Assembly (NCBI GenBank): GCA_946405565.1
Contig: CAMJHU010000108.1
Coordinates: 1 to 6,769, forward strand
Source: an uncultured Clostridia bacterium
GTDB taxonomy: Bacteria; Bacillota; Clostridia; Oscillospirales; Acutalibacteraceae
DNA length: 6,769 nucleotides
Direction: 5' to 3'
Position 1 is the stretch's first letter; the number at the start of each line of letters is the position of its first letter. The position numbers and the translations under genes are program-made. Shown one piece after another: positions 1-5,346 of the stretch. The notes below the pieces were generated by a model, which searched no databases, had not been told where the DNA came from, and saw only the letters and a list, made by a program, of their open reading frames with translations.

Positions 1-56
1 GCTCACCCCCTGGACCCCGCGCCGCTGCGCGGCTAATTGGCGCTTCGCGCTTTTTT
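1..56 (-). repeat. GC-rich intergenic repeat, copy A (downstream of spoIIE)
   Basis: Read on the minus strand, this stretch has an A-run, then GCGCGAAGCGCC, AATTAGC, a GC-rich hairpin and GGGGTCCAG. The same order of blocks (A-run, GCG..AAGCG, AATTAGC, GC-rich part, GGGGTYCAG) occurs on the plus strand at about 2530-2586, on the other side of spoIIE. The two are similar but not identical, differing by small insertions. That fits two diverged members of a dispersed intergenic repeat family, but I cannot count other copies in the genome. The left boundary is unknown because the window starts inside it. Confidence 0.45.
21..56 (+). terminator. Possible weak rho-independent terminator, plus-strand direction
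   Basis: Two small perfect hairpins lie in tandem: GCCGC-TGC-GCGGC (21-33) and GCGC-TTC-GCGC (40-50). The second is followed at once by six T residues (51-56). This is terminator-like for transcripts moving rightward, that is, from a gene off the left edge that would converge on spoIIE. The stem next to the T-run is only 4 bp, so strength is doubtful. In the spoIIE direction there is no T-run after either stem, so spoIIE transcription may continue leftward past the window. Confidence 0.35.
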
Positions 57-62
57 CATTAT

Positions 63-2426
63 TCATTCTTCTTTATTCTTTATCTTCTGTACCACTGCCA
101 CCATGACGGTGATATCGTCGTCCTCGTCGGCAGGACGGCGATTGATGGCACGCCGCAGCAGAAAACGGGCGAAGGCTTGGGGCGGTTCCCCGGCGTATTG
201 CTCCAGTAATTTCTCAAACCACAGGCTTTCGTCCGTCGGCACACCGTCCGAAAGCATCACGATGAGATCCCCTTCTTCGGCGGTAAAGGCATACCGTGCG
301 GTATCGGTTTCACGCAGAATGCCCAGCGGGAGCGACTGCGGATCAATGCGATTGACCACACCCTCCCGTACATGATAGGATTGCGCCGCCCCTGCCTTGC
401 AGAAGACCGCACGCCCGTTGAGAAGATTCAGCCGGAGACAGTCCACCGTGGCGAGGGATTCCTCGTCGGATTTGAGCATGAGAGCGGCGTTGGTGATTTT
501 GACCGTACTCTCACAGTTGAATCCCCCACACAGCATTCGCGAGAAGAGCGCACAGGTCATCGCACCGTCCACCGCCGCGCGTCCACCGCTGCCCATGCCG
601 TCACTCAGCAGCAGATAGCCGCAGCCGTCGCCGTCCTCAAACTGCTCGCAGGCGTCCCCGCAGAATTTTCCGCCGTGGCAGCAATGCTGCGCCGTGCCGA
701 CGTCGAGACGGTAGTTGGGCTGTTCGGTGAATTCCATGTGCAGCAAATTGTCATGACATTGTATCTGAGAAGCACCGAATACGTTTCCCAGACATTCGCT
801 GACATACGCGTCCAGCTCACTCCGCTTCAAGACAGTGCTGTCGGTCTCGCGAAGTGTTATCGTTATGCTGCGCCGGGAATGCCGGTTTTCGGTGCATTGC
901 ACGTGAATGACTTCATAGCCCCCGGCTTTGAGTGCTTCGGTCAATCGGATGGCAGCGTCGGTATCATCGCGGTCAGGCTGAGACAGCTCGCCGCCCAATT
1001 CACCCAGCAGCAGCGCCACGCCGTCGAGCTGCTGTCCCATTGCCGAGCGTACCTGTGAGATTCTGCGGTGAGCGCCGTTGAGAGCGTGACGGTAGCCCCA
1101 TTGTTCCTTCAGCTCGGCAAAAAACGCTTCCTGACGAATGCAGGTAATGCCCAAGGCGCGGGAAACGTCCTGTGCGGAGCGGAGCCGGCTGCCGTCCAGC
1201 TCCGACATGAGTCTTCGGATGCGTTCCGTTTCCCCTTCGCCGCCCTCGCCGCAGCAATGATCGCGGCAGGCGCAGTCGGCGCAAATCCTTGTTTCCGCCC
1301 GAAGAAAGACGCTTTCTTCTTCCTTGGGATTGCCGTGCCTGTCCAGACCCGCTGAAACCTTCTCCACGATCTCCGATACGCCCCGCAGCGCGGACGATGA
1401 ACGAAGCAGACGATCTCCTGTGATGCGGCTGGTCTGGTCTGTGGAAGATATGCGGTCCCGGTGCAGGAATCCCACGGTTGTGAGCAGTTGCTTCACCGAT
1501 CGGGCGGGTACCAGACACGCGATGACGCCTGCCGCTGTCACCTCTGCCGCGAAGGTGATGTCAAAGCGTCCCGTCGCTAGCGAACCGGTCAGGCAGGCGG
1601 CAATATACACCGATGACGCCAGAATGCGCCCATATCGCGCCGCGTAGCCCGCCAGCAGTCCCGCCGCCGGACAAACCGTTCCCTGATAGAGGCTGTACTC
1701 CGCCAGTGCCGTAACGCAGCCCGCCGCCGTACCGGCTACCGCACCGCCGACCTCCCTCAAAAACGGCAGTACCAGCAGGACAGCCAGATGCAGAGCAACC
1801 CTTCCGGGTGAAAGCCGTCCGATTTCCCATCGACACAGCGGCAGAGCCGCCGCACAGAGCAGAAACAAAAGGGATACGGCGGTTTGGCGATGCCATCGGA
1901 CCGCCGTATGTTCCGTATGGCTGAGAACGGGTGACGCCCCCACAAAGCACATTGCCGCCAGACCTGCCAGAATGCCCTCCACGGCGAAGAATAGGGAACG
2001 GTAAGAGAACAGTGAGCCGGTAGTACCGTGGATAATCATGCCGGTCAGCCAGACGCCTGCCAGCGCGGTGAAGAAGGGATAATACCGGGCGGTATTGACG
2101 CGGGGGAGTTCACCCAGCGCCCAGCGGATGCCGCCCACGGCGAGTAAGGCGGAGACATGGCGCAGTCCCTCAAGAGAGGCAAAGAATGACAGCCCGTCGG
2201 TCAGACAGCCCGCCACGCCGCCTATCGCCGCGATCGTGGCGTATTCCGATGGGACAGCCGCGAGAAAAGCGGCTCCCAATGGGAAATAGCCTCCCGGCAG
2301 CGGTGCGCGGTTCATCAGCGCACTCAGCAGCGCCACGGCGAATGTCGGGGCAGCGCGGCGGAGGAGTGCGGAGAGTTCCTGTCGTTCCTCGGTTGAAAAA
2401 CGGATCGCTGTATTCTGTGCTTCCAT
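63..2426 (-). CDS. spoIIE: Stage II sporulation protein E, membrane-bound PP2C-type serine phosphatase
   Basis: SpoIIE is the integral-membrane phosphatase that dephosphorylates the anti-anti-sigma factor SpoIIAA, releasing sigma-F in the forespore; it also associates with FtsZ at the asymmetric septum. The product is 787 residues (B. subtilis: about 827). Residues about 24-315 are hydrophobic, with roughly nine or ten membrane segments. A central cytoplasmic region follows, with a cysteine cluster (C382, C385, C387, C391, C392). The PP2C domain spans about 568-779, with SDGMGSG at 608-614 (D609), LSDG at 725-728 (D727) and an acidic DDDIT motif at 769-773, as expected for metal ligands. The start at 2426 is chosen over upstream in-frame codons because AAAGGAGG lies 6 bp before it and the upstream extension is intergenic in character. 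The C-terminal KIKNKEE is encoded in an A-rich tract running into the downstream repeat. Identification is by motif and architecture. Confidence 0.96.
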   Translation of the reverse strand: MEAQNTAIRFSTEERQELSALLRRAAPTFAVALLSALMNRAPLPGGYFPLGAAFLAAVPSEYATIAAIGGVAGCLTDGLSFFASLEGLRHVSALLAVGGIRWALGELPRVNTARYYPFFTALAGVWLTGMIIHGTTGSLFSYRSLFFAVEGILAGLAAMCFVGASPVLSHTEHTAVRWHRQTAVSLLFLLCAAALPLCRWEIGRLSPGRVALHLAVLLVLPFLREVGGAVAGTAAGCVTALAEYSLYQGTVCPAAGLLAGYAARYGRILASSVYIAACLTGSLATGRFDITFAAEVTAAGVIACLVPARSVKQLLTTVGFLHRDRISSTDQTSRITGDRLLRSSSALRGVSEIVEKVSAGLDRHGNPKEEESVFLRAETRICADCACRDHCCGEGGEGETERIRRLMSELDGSRLRSAQDVSRALGITCIRQEAFFAELKEQWGYRHALNGAHRRISQVRSAMGQQLDGVALLLGELGGELSQPDRDDTDAAIRLTEALKAGGYEVIHVQCTENRHSRRSITITLRETDSTVLKRSELDAYVSECLGNVFGASQIQCHDNLLHMEFTEQPNYRLDVGTAQHCCHGGKFCGDACEQFEDGDGCGYLLLSDGMGSGGRAAVDGAMTCALFSRMLCGGFNCESTVKITNAALMLKSDEESLATVDCLRLNLLNGRAVFCKAGAAQSYHVREGVVNRIDPQSLPLGILRETDTARYAFTAEEGDLIVMLSDGVPTDESLWFEKLLEQYAGEPPQAFARFLLRRAINRRPADEDDDITVMVAVVQKIKNKEE

Positions 2427-2432
2427 AAGGAT

Positions 2433-2440
2433 CCTCCTTT
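2433..2440 (-). promoter_or_regulatory. Ribosome binding site of spoIIE
   Basis: The minus strand reads AAAGGAGG, a near-perfect match to the anti-Shine-Dalgarno complement, with 6 bp before the ATG at 2426. This fixes the spoIIE start and rules out the longer frame that opens at 2633. Confidence 0.9.
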
Positions 2441-2474
2441 GTGTGGGTACGCCAAAGGGCATGGCGCAATGATG

Positions 2475-2507
2475 ATTGTACACTGTGAATTGTGAAAAAT
2501 TTGTCGG
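2475..2507 (-). promoter_or_regulatory. Candidate spoIIE promoter with long spacer
   Basis: On the minus strand the -10-like hexamer TACAAT (2480 to 2475) lies 21 bp downstream of CCGACA (2507 to 2502), which matches 4 of 6 bases of TTGACA. No better -35 is seen at 17 bp. A 21-22 bp spacer is known for the Spo0A-activated sigma-A promoters of B. subtilis spoIIE and spoIIG, so the layout fits the gene. Transcription would start near 2468, giving a leader of about 42 nt. This is inferred from sequence alone. Confidence 0.5.
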
Positions 2508-2508
2508 A
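2502..2508 (+). promoter_or_regulatory. Candidate Spo0A binding site (0A box)
   Basis: The plus strand reads TGTCGGA, matching six of seven bases of the 0A-box consensus TGTCGAA, within TTTGTCGGAAT. It covers the -35-like element of the candidate spoIIE promoter. Overlap of a 0A box with a poor -35 is the arrangement established for Spo0A-activated early sporulation promoters. A 6/7 match to a 7-mer is weak evidence on its own; position and gene identity raise it. Confidence 0.45.
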
Positions 2509-2529
2509 ATCTGAAAAAAGAAAAACCAC

Positions 2530-2586
2530 AAAAAGCGAAGCGTAATTAGCGGAGCGTTTTCCCTAGGCGGAGCGTGGGGTTCAGCG
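2530..2586 (+). repeat. GC-rich intergenic repeat, copy B (between spoIIE and mltG)
   Basis: This copy starts with an A-run and contains three 8-bp units: GCGAAGCG (2535-2542), GCGGAGCG (2549-2556) and GCGGAGCG (2567-2574), with TAATTA between the first two and GGGGTTCAG after the last. It shares block order with copy A at 1-56 but faces the opposite way. Its right end also forms GGGTTC (2577-2582) with GAACCC (2599-2604), a 6-bp stem with a 16-nt loop. It has no coding character. It lies upstream of the mltG -35 and outside the candidate spoIIE promoter, so it may be passive. Confidence 0.45.
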
Positions 2587-2643
2587 AATACCAAAAAGGA
2601 ACCCTCCCGGACGGATTTGCCCGGAAACCGCAATTCTTACCTA

Positions 2644-2672
2644 TTGACATCTGTCCCCCGCGACAGTATAAT
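2644..2672 (+). promoter_or_regulatory. Consensus sigma-A promoter of mltG
   Basis: TTGACA (2644-2649) and TATAAT (2667-2672) are separated by exactly 17 bp, a perfect match to the housekeeping consensus in both hexamers. Transcription should start near 2679, about 25 nt before the ATG at 2704, which excludes the upstream in-frame ATG at 2617 as the mltG start. The spacer contains the dyad CTGTC-CCCCGC-GACAG (2651-2666), which fills nearly all of it. Confidence 0.88.
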
Positions 2673-2690
2673 GAAATTATCGATCAAACG

Positions 2691-2696
2691 AAAGGA
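2691..2696 (+). promoter_or_regulatory. Ribosome binding site of mltG
   Basis: AAAGGA lies 7 bp before the ATG at 2704 and downstream of the predicted transcription start. It supports the 298-residue form of MltG over the 327-residue frame opening at 2617. Confidence 0.75.
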
Positions 2697-2703
2697 TGAT
2701 TCT

Positions 2704-3600
2704 ATGGCAGCGCGTGGAACAAAATCATCGCGTCAGGGCTGTTCGATGGTTGCTTCGCTGCTGGCACTGGCGGGGCTCGCCGCATTGCTGGCAGGCGGGA
2801 TTCTGATTGCCCAGCGGTGGGACAAACGTCAGCAGACCCGGCAGGCATCCACCATTGCAACCGTTGATATTACGTTCCCGGAGGGACGCACCGTGCGGCA
2901 GTACGCGGCGCTGCTGGAGGAAAATGGCGTGTGCGGCGCGGCGGAATTCTATGCCGCCATGCGGGAAAACGATTACACACAGGATTTTTCCTTCCTGCCC
3001 GACCGCGATATCCTGCTCAATCGGGAATATCCGCTGGAGGGGTATCTGTATCCCGATACATACAGCTTTTATGTCCCCGAATCGGCGGATTCCGTGATAC
3101 GGCGTTTTCTGAAAAATTTTGAAGCCAGAGTGTCGGACGAGCTGGTGGAACATGCCAATGCCAACGCGGAGAATTTCAAGCGGGTGAAGATGTCCTTTGA
3201 CAACGCGGTGATACTCGCATCCATCATTGAACGCGAATCCCCCACCGATAACGAACGCGCGAAAATCGCGGCTTGTTTCTACAATCGCATGGAGAATCCC
3301 TCCGTATCCGGCACCGGCGGCAAACTGCAATCCGACGCGACGCGCTATTATCCCTATGTGGTGGGAAGCGCGCCGGAAGGATTTGTGAGCGAATACAACA
3401 CCTACGATTTCGCGGGACTGCCCAAGGGTCCGATCTGTTCGCCCTCGCTGAGTTCGATCAAGGCGGCGGTATATCCCGACCGTTCCTGCAAGGCGTATTT
3501 CTTCTACAACGACATCAACGATAAGCATTATTACGCGGAAACCTATGAGGAGCACCTCCAAAACATCCGCTATTGCCGGCAACACGGTCTGGCAGCCTGA
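2704..3600 (+). CDS. mltG: Endolytic murein transglycosylase MltG (YceG-like)
   Basis: MltG is an inner-membrane lytic transglycosylase that cleaves nascent glycan strands outside the membrane and is thought to set or release strand ends behind the peptidoglycan synthases. The product is 298 residues, somewhat shorter than E. coli MltG (about 340). It has one N-terminal membrane segment at about 14-36. A LysM-like segment with FPEGRTVRQYAALLEENGV starts near 58, and the family motif LEGYLYPDTYSF is at 111-122. The catalytic core has ASIIERE, with E176 aligning to the known catalytic glutamate (E218 in E. coli), then LQSD at 208-211 and YNTY..GLPKGPICSP at 231-247. All hallmark motifs are present, so it should be active. 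It is monocistronic, transcribed divergently from spoIIE and ending before a shared terminator. The start is fixed by the promoter and ribosome binding site. Confidence 0.95.
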   Translation: MAARGTKSSRQGCSMVASLLALAGLAALLAGGILIAQRWDKRQQTRQASTIATVDITFPEGRTVRQYAALLEENGVCGAAEFYAAMRENDYTQDFSFLPDRDILLNREYPLEGYLYPDTYSFYVPESADSVIRRFLKNFEARVSDELVEHANANAENFKRVKMSFDNAVILASIIERESPTDNERAKIAACFYNRMENPSVSGTGGKLQSDATRYYPYVVGSAPEGFVSEYNTYDFAGLPKGPICSPSLSSIKAAVYPDRSCKAYFFYNDINDKHYYAETYEEHLQNIRYCRQHGLAA

Positions 3601-3666
3601 ACGGTTTCGTCTATATTGTTGACGGGCAGAAGGAGATTTATACCGTTTTTTTCCATAACAAACCAA

Positions 3667-3705
3667 AAAAGAGGACAAGCCCTGTGGCGGGACTTGTCCT
3701 CTTTT
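3667..3705. terminator. Strong bidirectional rho-independent terminator
   Basis: A 13-bp perfect stem pairs 3667-3679 with 3693-3705, extended by CCC/GGG with one bulged A (3692) and a 6-nt loop TGTGGC. The outer stem bases supply a T-rich tail in both directions: four T then G on the plus strand, and six T on the minus strand. It serves mltG from the left and the HD hydrolase/glycosyltransferase operon from the right. The stem ends one base from the glycosyltransferase stop codon. The 66 bp between the mltG stop and this stem hold no gene; the only structure seen there is a weak dyad, CGTC (3608-3611) with GACG (3621-3624). Confidence 0.92.
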
Positions 3706-3706
3706 G

Positions 3707-4687
3707 TCATTTTGTGGAAGGCGGCGGATTGATGGGCAGGTTGGTTTCGTCCACCAGATAATGCGGGCGGCGCTTGACCTCATAATAGATGCGTCCGACG
3801 TATTCCCCGATGATGCCCACCGACACCAATTGCACGCCGCCGAAGAAGCAGATGGCAAATATGGTGGTAAAGTAGCCGGGCAGGTCGATGCCGTCGAAGA
3901 GAATGCTCAGGAGAAGGCTGCACAGATACAGTCCGCTTACCACGATGGCGGCTGCGCCGAGGTACAGGCAGAAGCGCAGCGGTTTATCGTTGAAGGAAAG
4001 CACGCCGTCCACGCCGTAGCGCAGCAGCGAACGGAAGTTCCACTTGGTTTCGCCCGCTGCCCGCTGGCGGTTGTGATAGGTGATGACAGTCTCCTTGAAG
4101 CCGATCCATGAAAACAGCCCTTTGGAGAACCGGTTGTATTCGTTCATCGAGAGCAGCGCGTTGAGCGCCTTGCGGCTGAGCAGCCGGAAGTCGCCGATGC
4201 CGTCGGTGAGTACCACGTCGGTCAGCCGATCGACGAGCCGGTAATACATACGGGCGAAGAAGGAGGACAGCGCCTTGTCCCCCGTGCGGTCGCGCTGGGC
4301 GATGACCTGATCGTACCCCTTGCGGGCTTCGCGGAGCATTTGCGCCAGCAGCTCGGGTGGATGCTGTAAATCCGCGTCCATGATCGCGGTGTATTGTCCC
4401 GTGGCATAGCGAAGACCGGCGAGCATGGCGGATTCCTTGCCAAAATTGCGGCTGAAGGAGATATATTTCAGGTGAGGGTCGTTCTGGGCGAAGGACTTTA
4501 ACTGTGAAAGCGTGCCGTCCTTGCTGCCGTCGTTGACAAAAATCATCTCGTAGTCCTCGCCGTCGGACACCAGTGCCGAGAGTTCAGCCGAGAGCGCCCG
4601 GTAGGTCATAGAAATCACGGATTCCTCGTTGTAGCAGGGAACAACGACGGAAAGCAGCATGGGCAGCGTTTCATTTGGTTGGGTCAC
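3707..4687 (-). CDS. GtrB/CsbB-type family 2 glycosyltransferase (polyprenyl-phosphate sugar transferase)
   Basis: Enzymes of this family move a sugar from a nucleotide sugar to undecaprenyl phosphate on the cytoplasmic face; the lipid-linked sugar then decorates wall polymers, lipids or proteins. The 326-residue product has a GT-A domain: LSVVVPCYNEE at 12-22, FVNDGSKDGT at 50-59, and the metal- and nucleotide-binding DAD at 104-106 in MDADLQHPPE. GIGDFRLLSRKAL (163-175), KGLFSWIGF (189-197) and ETKW (213-216) are typical of the GtrB/YkcC branch. Two membrane helices follow at about 236-260 and 271-297. The GTG start at 4687 overlaps the stop of the upstream HD gene by four bases (GTGA) and has AGGAAG at 7 bp; Met10 lacks such a site. 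The sugar and the final acceptor cannot be read from sequence. No flippase or acceptor transferase is seen nearby, so partners must be encoded elsewhere. Confidence 0.92.
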   Translation of the reverse strand: MTQPNETLPMLLSVVVPCYNEESVISMTYRALSAELSALVSDGEDYEMIFVNDGSKDGTLSQLKSFAQNDPHLKYISFSRNFGKESAMLAGLRYATGQYTAIMDADLQHPPELLAQMLREARKGYDQVIAQRDRTGDKALSSFFARMYYRLVDRLTDVVLTDGIGDFRLLSRKALNALLSMNEYNRFSKGLFSWIGFKETVITYHNRQRAAGETKWNFRSLLRYGVDGVLSFNDKPLRFCLYLGAAAIVVSGLYLCSLLLSILFDGIDLPGYFTTIFAICFFGGVQLVSVGIIGEYVGRIYYEVKRRPHYLVDETNLPINPPPSTK

Positions 4688-5250
4688 GATTGTACTTCCT
4701 CTCTCAATGCGTGATACAGAGACAAAAATTCGGCTTTGGTTTCGGTAAACGGACGCTCGCTGTGTTCGATGTCGATATGAATGACCGGCGGCGGTGCGAT
4801 CAGCACGTCCCCGTTGAAAATCCGGAATTCGTGGCAGAGCATCGCGTCGTCGATTTCCTTGACTAGCGCGGCTTCTTCCTCATCCGGCGGGTCGATGCCC
4901 AGTGCCGCCAGAATGTCCCCGATCAGCCGGGCTTCGCAGTCGCGGTAATAGGGAAGCTGCCGTTTGAGCGGGCGGGTCATGTCGCCCATGTAGGCTTCCG
5001 CCGCGTCGTGGAGCAGGCAGAGCAGCCTCACCCGTACCGGATAGCCGCGTGCCGCGGCTTCCTTTTCGCAGTTGACGCAGTGACGCGCCACGGAGAAGAA
5101 TGCTTTGAAATGACCGTTGGCGCGGCAGATGAGGCTCAGCGAATGGGCGATATCGGTGATATCGATGTCCTCGCGGTCGGGAGCGGTGGGGTCAAACCGC
5201 CGTCCGCTGATGGTGGTAATATAGGACTTGTTACAGGTTTTTTCTTTCAT
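4684..5250 (-). CDS. HD-domain phosphohydrolase (YfbR-like), substrate unknown
   Basis: This 188-residue soluble protein has the HD superfamily signature: SVARHCV with H57, then LLHDAAEAYMGD with H81-D82, and a distal aspartate at D134 or D135 in KEIDDAM. These positions form the usual metal site. The N-terminal pattern SGRRFDPTAPDREDIDITDIAHSLS resembles a family found in both bacterial chromosomes and phages, related to the nucleotide 5'-phosphatase YfbR. A role in nucleotide salvage or housecleaning is therefore plausible but inferred. It is the first gene of a two-gene operon, and its last codons carry the ribosome binding site of the glycosyltransferase. The ATG at 5250 is the only in-frame canonical start after the promoter. 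Its Shine-Dalgarno AAGGGAG is 13 bp away, longer than usual, suggesting modest initiation. No transmembrane segment or signal peptide is seen. Confidence 0.85.
   Translation of the reverse strand: MKEKTCNKSYITTISGRRFDPTAPDREDIDITDIAHSLSLICRANGHFKAFFSVARHCVNCEKEAAARGYPVRVRLLCLLHDAAEAYMGDMTRPLKRQLPYYRDCEARLIGDILAALGIDPPDEEEAALVKEIDDAMLCHEFRIFNGDVLIAPPPVIHIDIEHSERPFTETKAEFLSLYHALREEVQS
4695..4700 (-). promoter_or_regulatory. Ribosome binding site of the glycosyltransferase, inside the HD gene
   Basis: The minus strand reads AGGAAG (4700 to 4695), 7 bp before the GTG at 4687. It lies within the last codons of the HD hydrolase, so the second gene is probably translationally coupled. It decides the GTG start over the internal ATG at 4660. 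Confidence 0.7.
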
Positions 5251-5263
5251 GATGACAGTATCG

Positions 5264-5270
5264 CTCCCTT
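5264..5270 (-). promoter_or_regulatory. Ribosome binding site of the HD gene, unusually distant
   Basis: AAGGGAG on the minus strand is the only Shine-Dalgarno-like sequence between the predicted transcription start and the ATG at 5250. It lies 13 bp from that ATG, longer than the usual 5-9 bp. No alternative ATG, GTG or TTG in frame would shorten the gap. Confidence 0.5.
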
Positions 5271-5283
5271 ATTTGTATGTATT

Positions 5284-5311
5284 ATTATACCACGCGGCTT
5301 TGGTTTGATAA
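5284..5311 (-). promoter_or_regulatory. Extended -10 promoter of the HD hydrolase/glycosyltransferase operon
   Basis: On the minus strand TATAAT (5289 to 5284) is preceded by TGG, giving the extended -10 form TGnTATAAT. A partial -35, TTATCA (5311 to 5306), lies 16 bp upstream and matches 4 of 6 bases. The start site would be near 5277, with a leader of about 26 nt. The promoter lies between the ABC gene stop and the HD gene, so the operon need not depend on read-through from the exporter. A short dyad, ACAC-GG-GTGT (5311-5320), touches the upstream edge of the -35. Confidence 0.75.
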
Positions 5312-5346
5312 CACGGGTGTGACATTTATGGGAAAAAAGCGGCTGA

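Noticed and set aside
372..1058. 228-codon open frame on the plus strand inside spoIIE
   Set aside because: Antisense to the phosphatase domain with no promoter, ribosome binding site or recognisable motif.
1..2586. spoIIE as cargo of a transposable element bounded by inverted repeats
   Set aside because: The repeats are only partly similar, no transposase is present, no target duplication is seen, and spoIIE is a core sporulation gene.
2427..2633. N-terminal extension of SpoIIE by 69 codons, opening at 2633
   Set aside because: The region holds the candidate promoter, repeat copy B and the AAAGGAGG site; the encoded peptide does not look like a SpoIIE N-terminus.
2617..2703. Upstream in-frame ATG for MltG at 2617
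   Set aside because: It precedes the perfect TTGACA/TATAAT promoter, so it would not be on the transcript; the ATG at 2704 has a proper ribosome binding site.
3632..3660. AAGGAGATTTATACC, resembling a strong ribosome binding site after mltG
   Set aside because: No start codon follows at a suitable distance before the terminator, so no small gene is supported.
2725..3858. 377-codon open frame on the minus strand opposite mltG
   Set aside because: It runs antisense across mltG and the terminator, its residues show no family motif, and GC-rich codon bias readily opens such frames.
4658..4660. Internal ATG (codon 10) as the start of the glycosyltransferase
   Set aside because: It lacks a Shine-Dalgarno sequence, while the GTG at 4687 has AGGAAG at 7 bp and the typical GTGA overlap.
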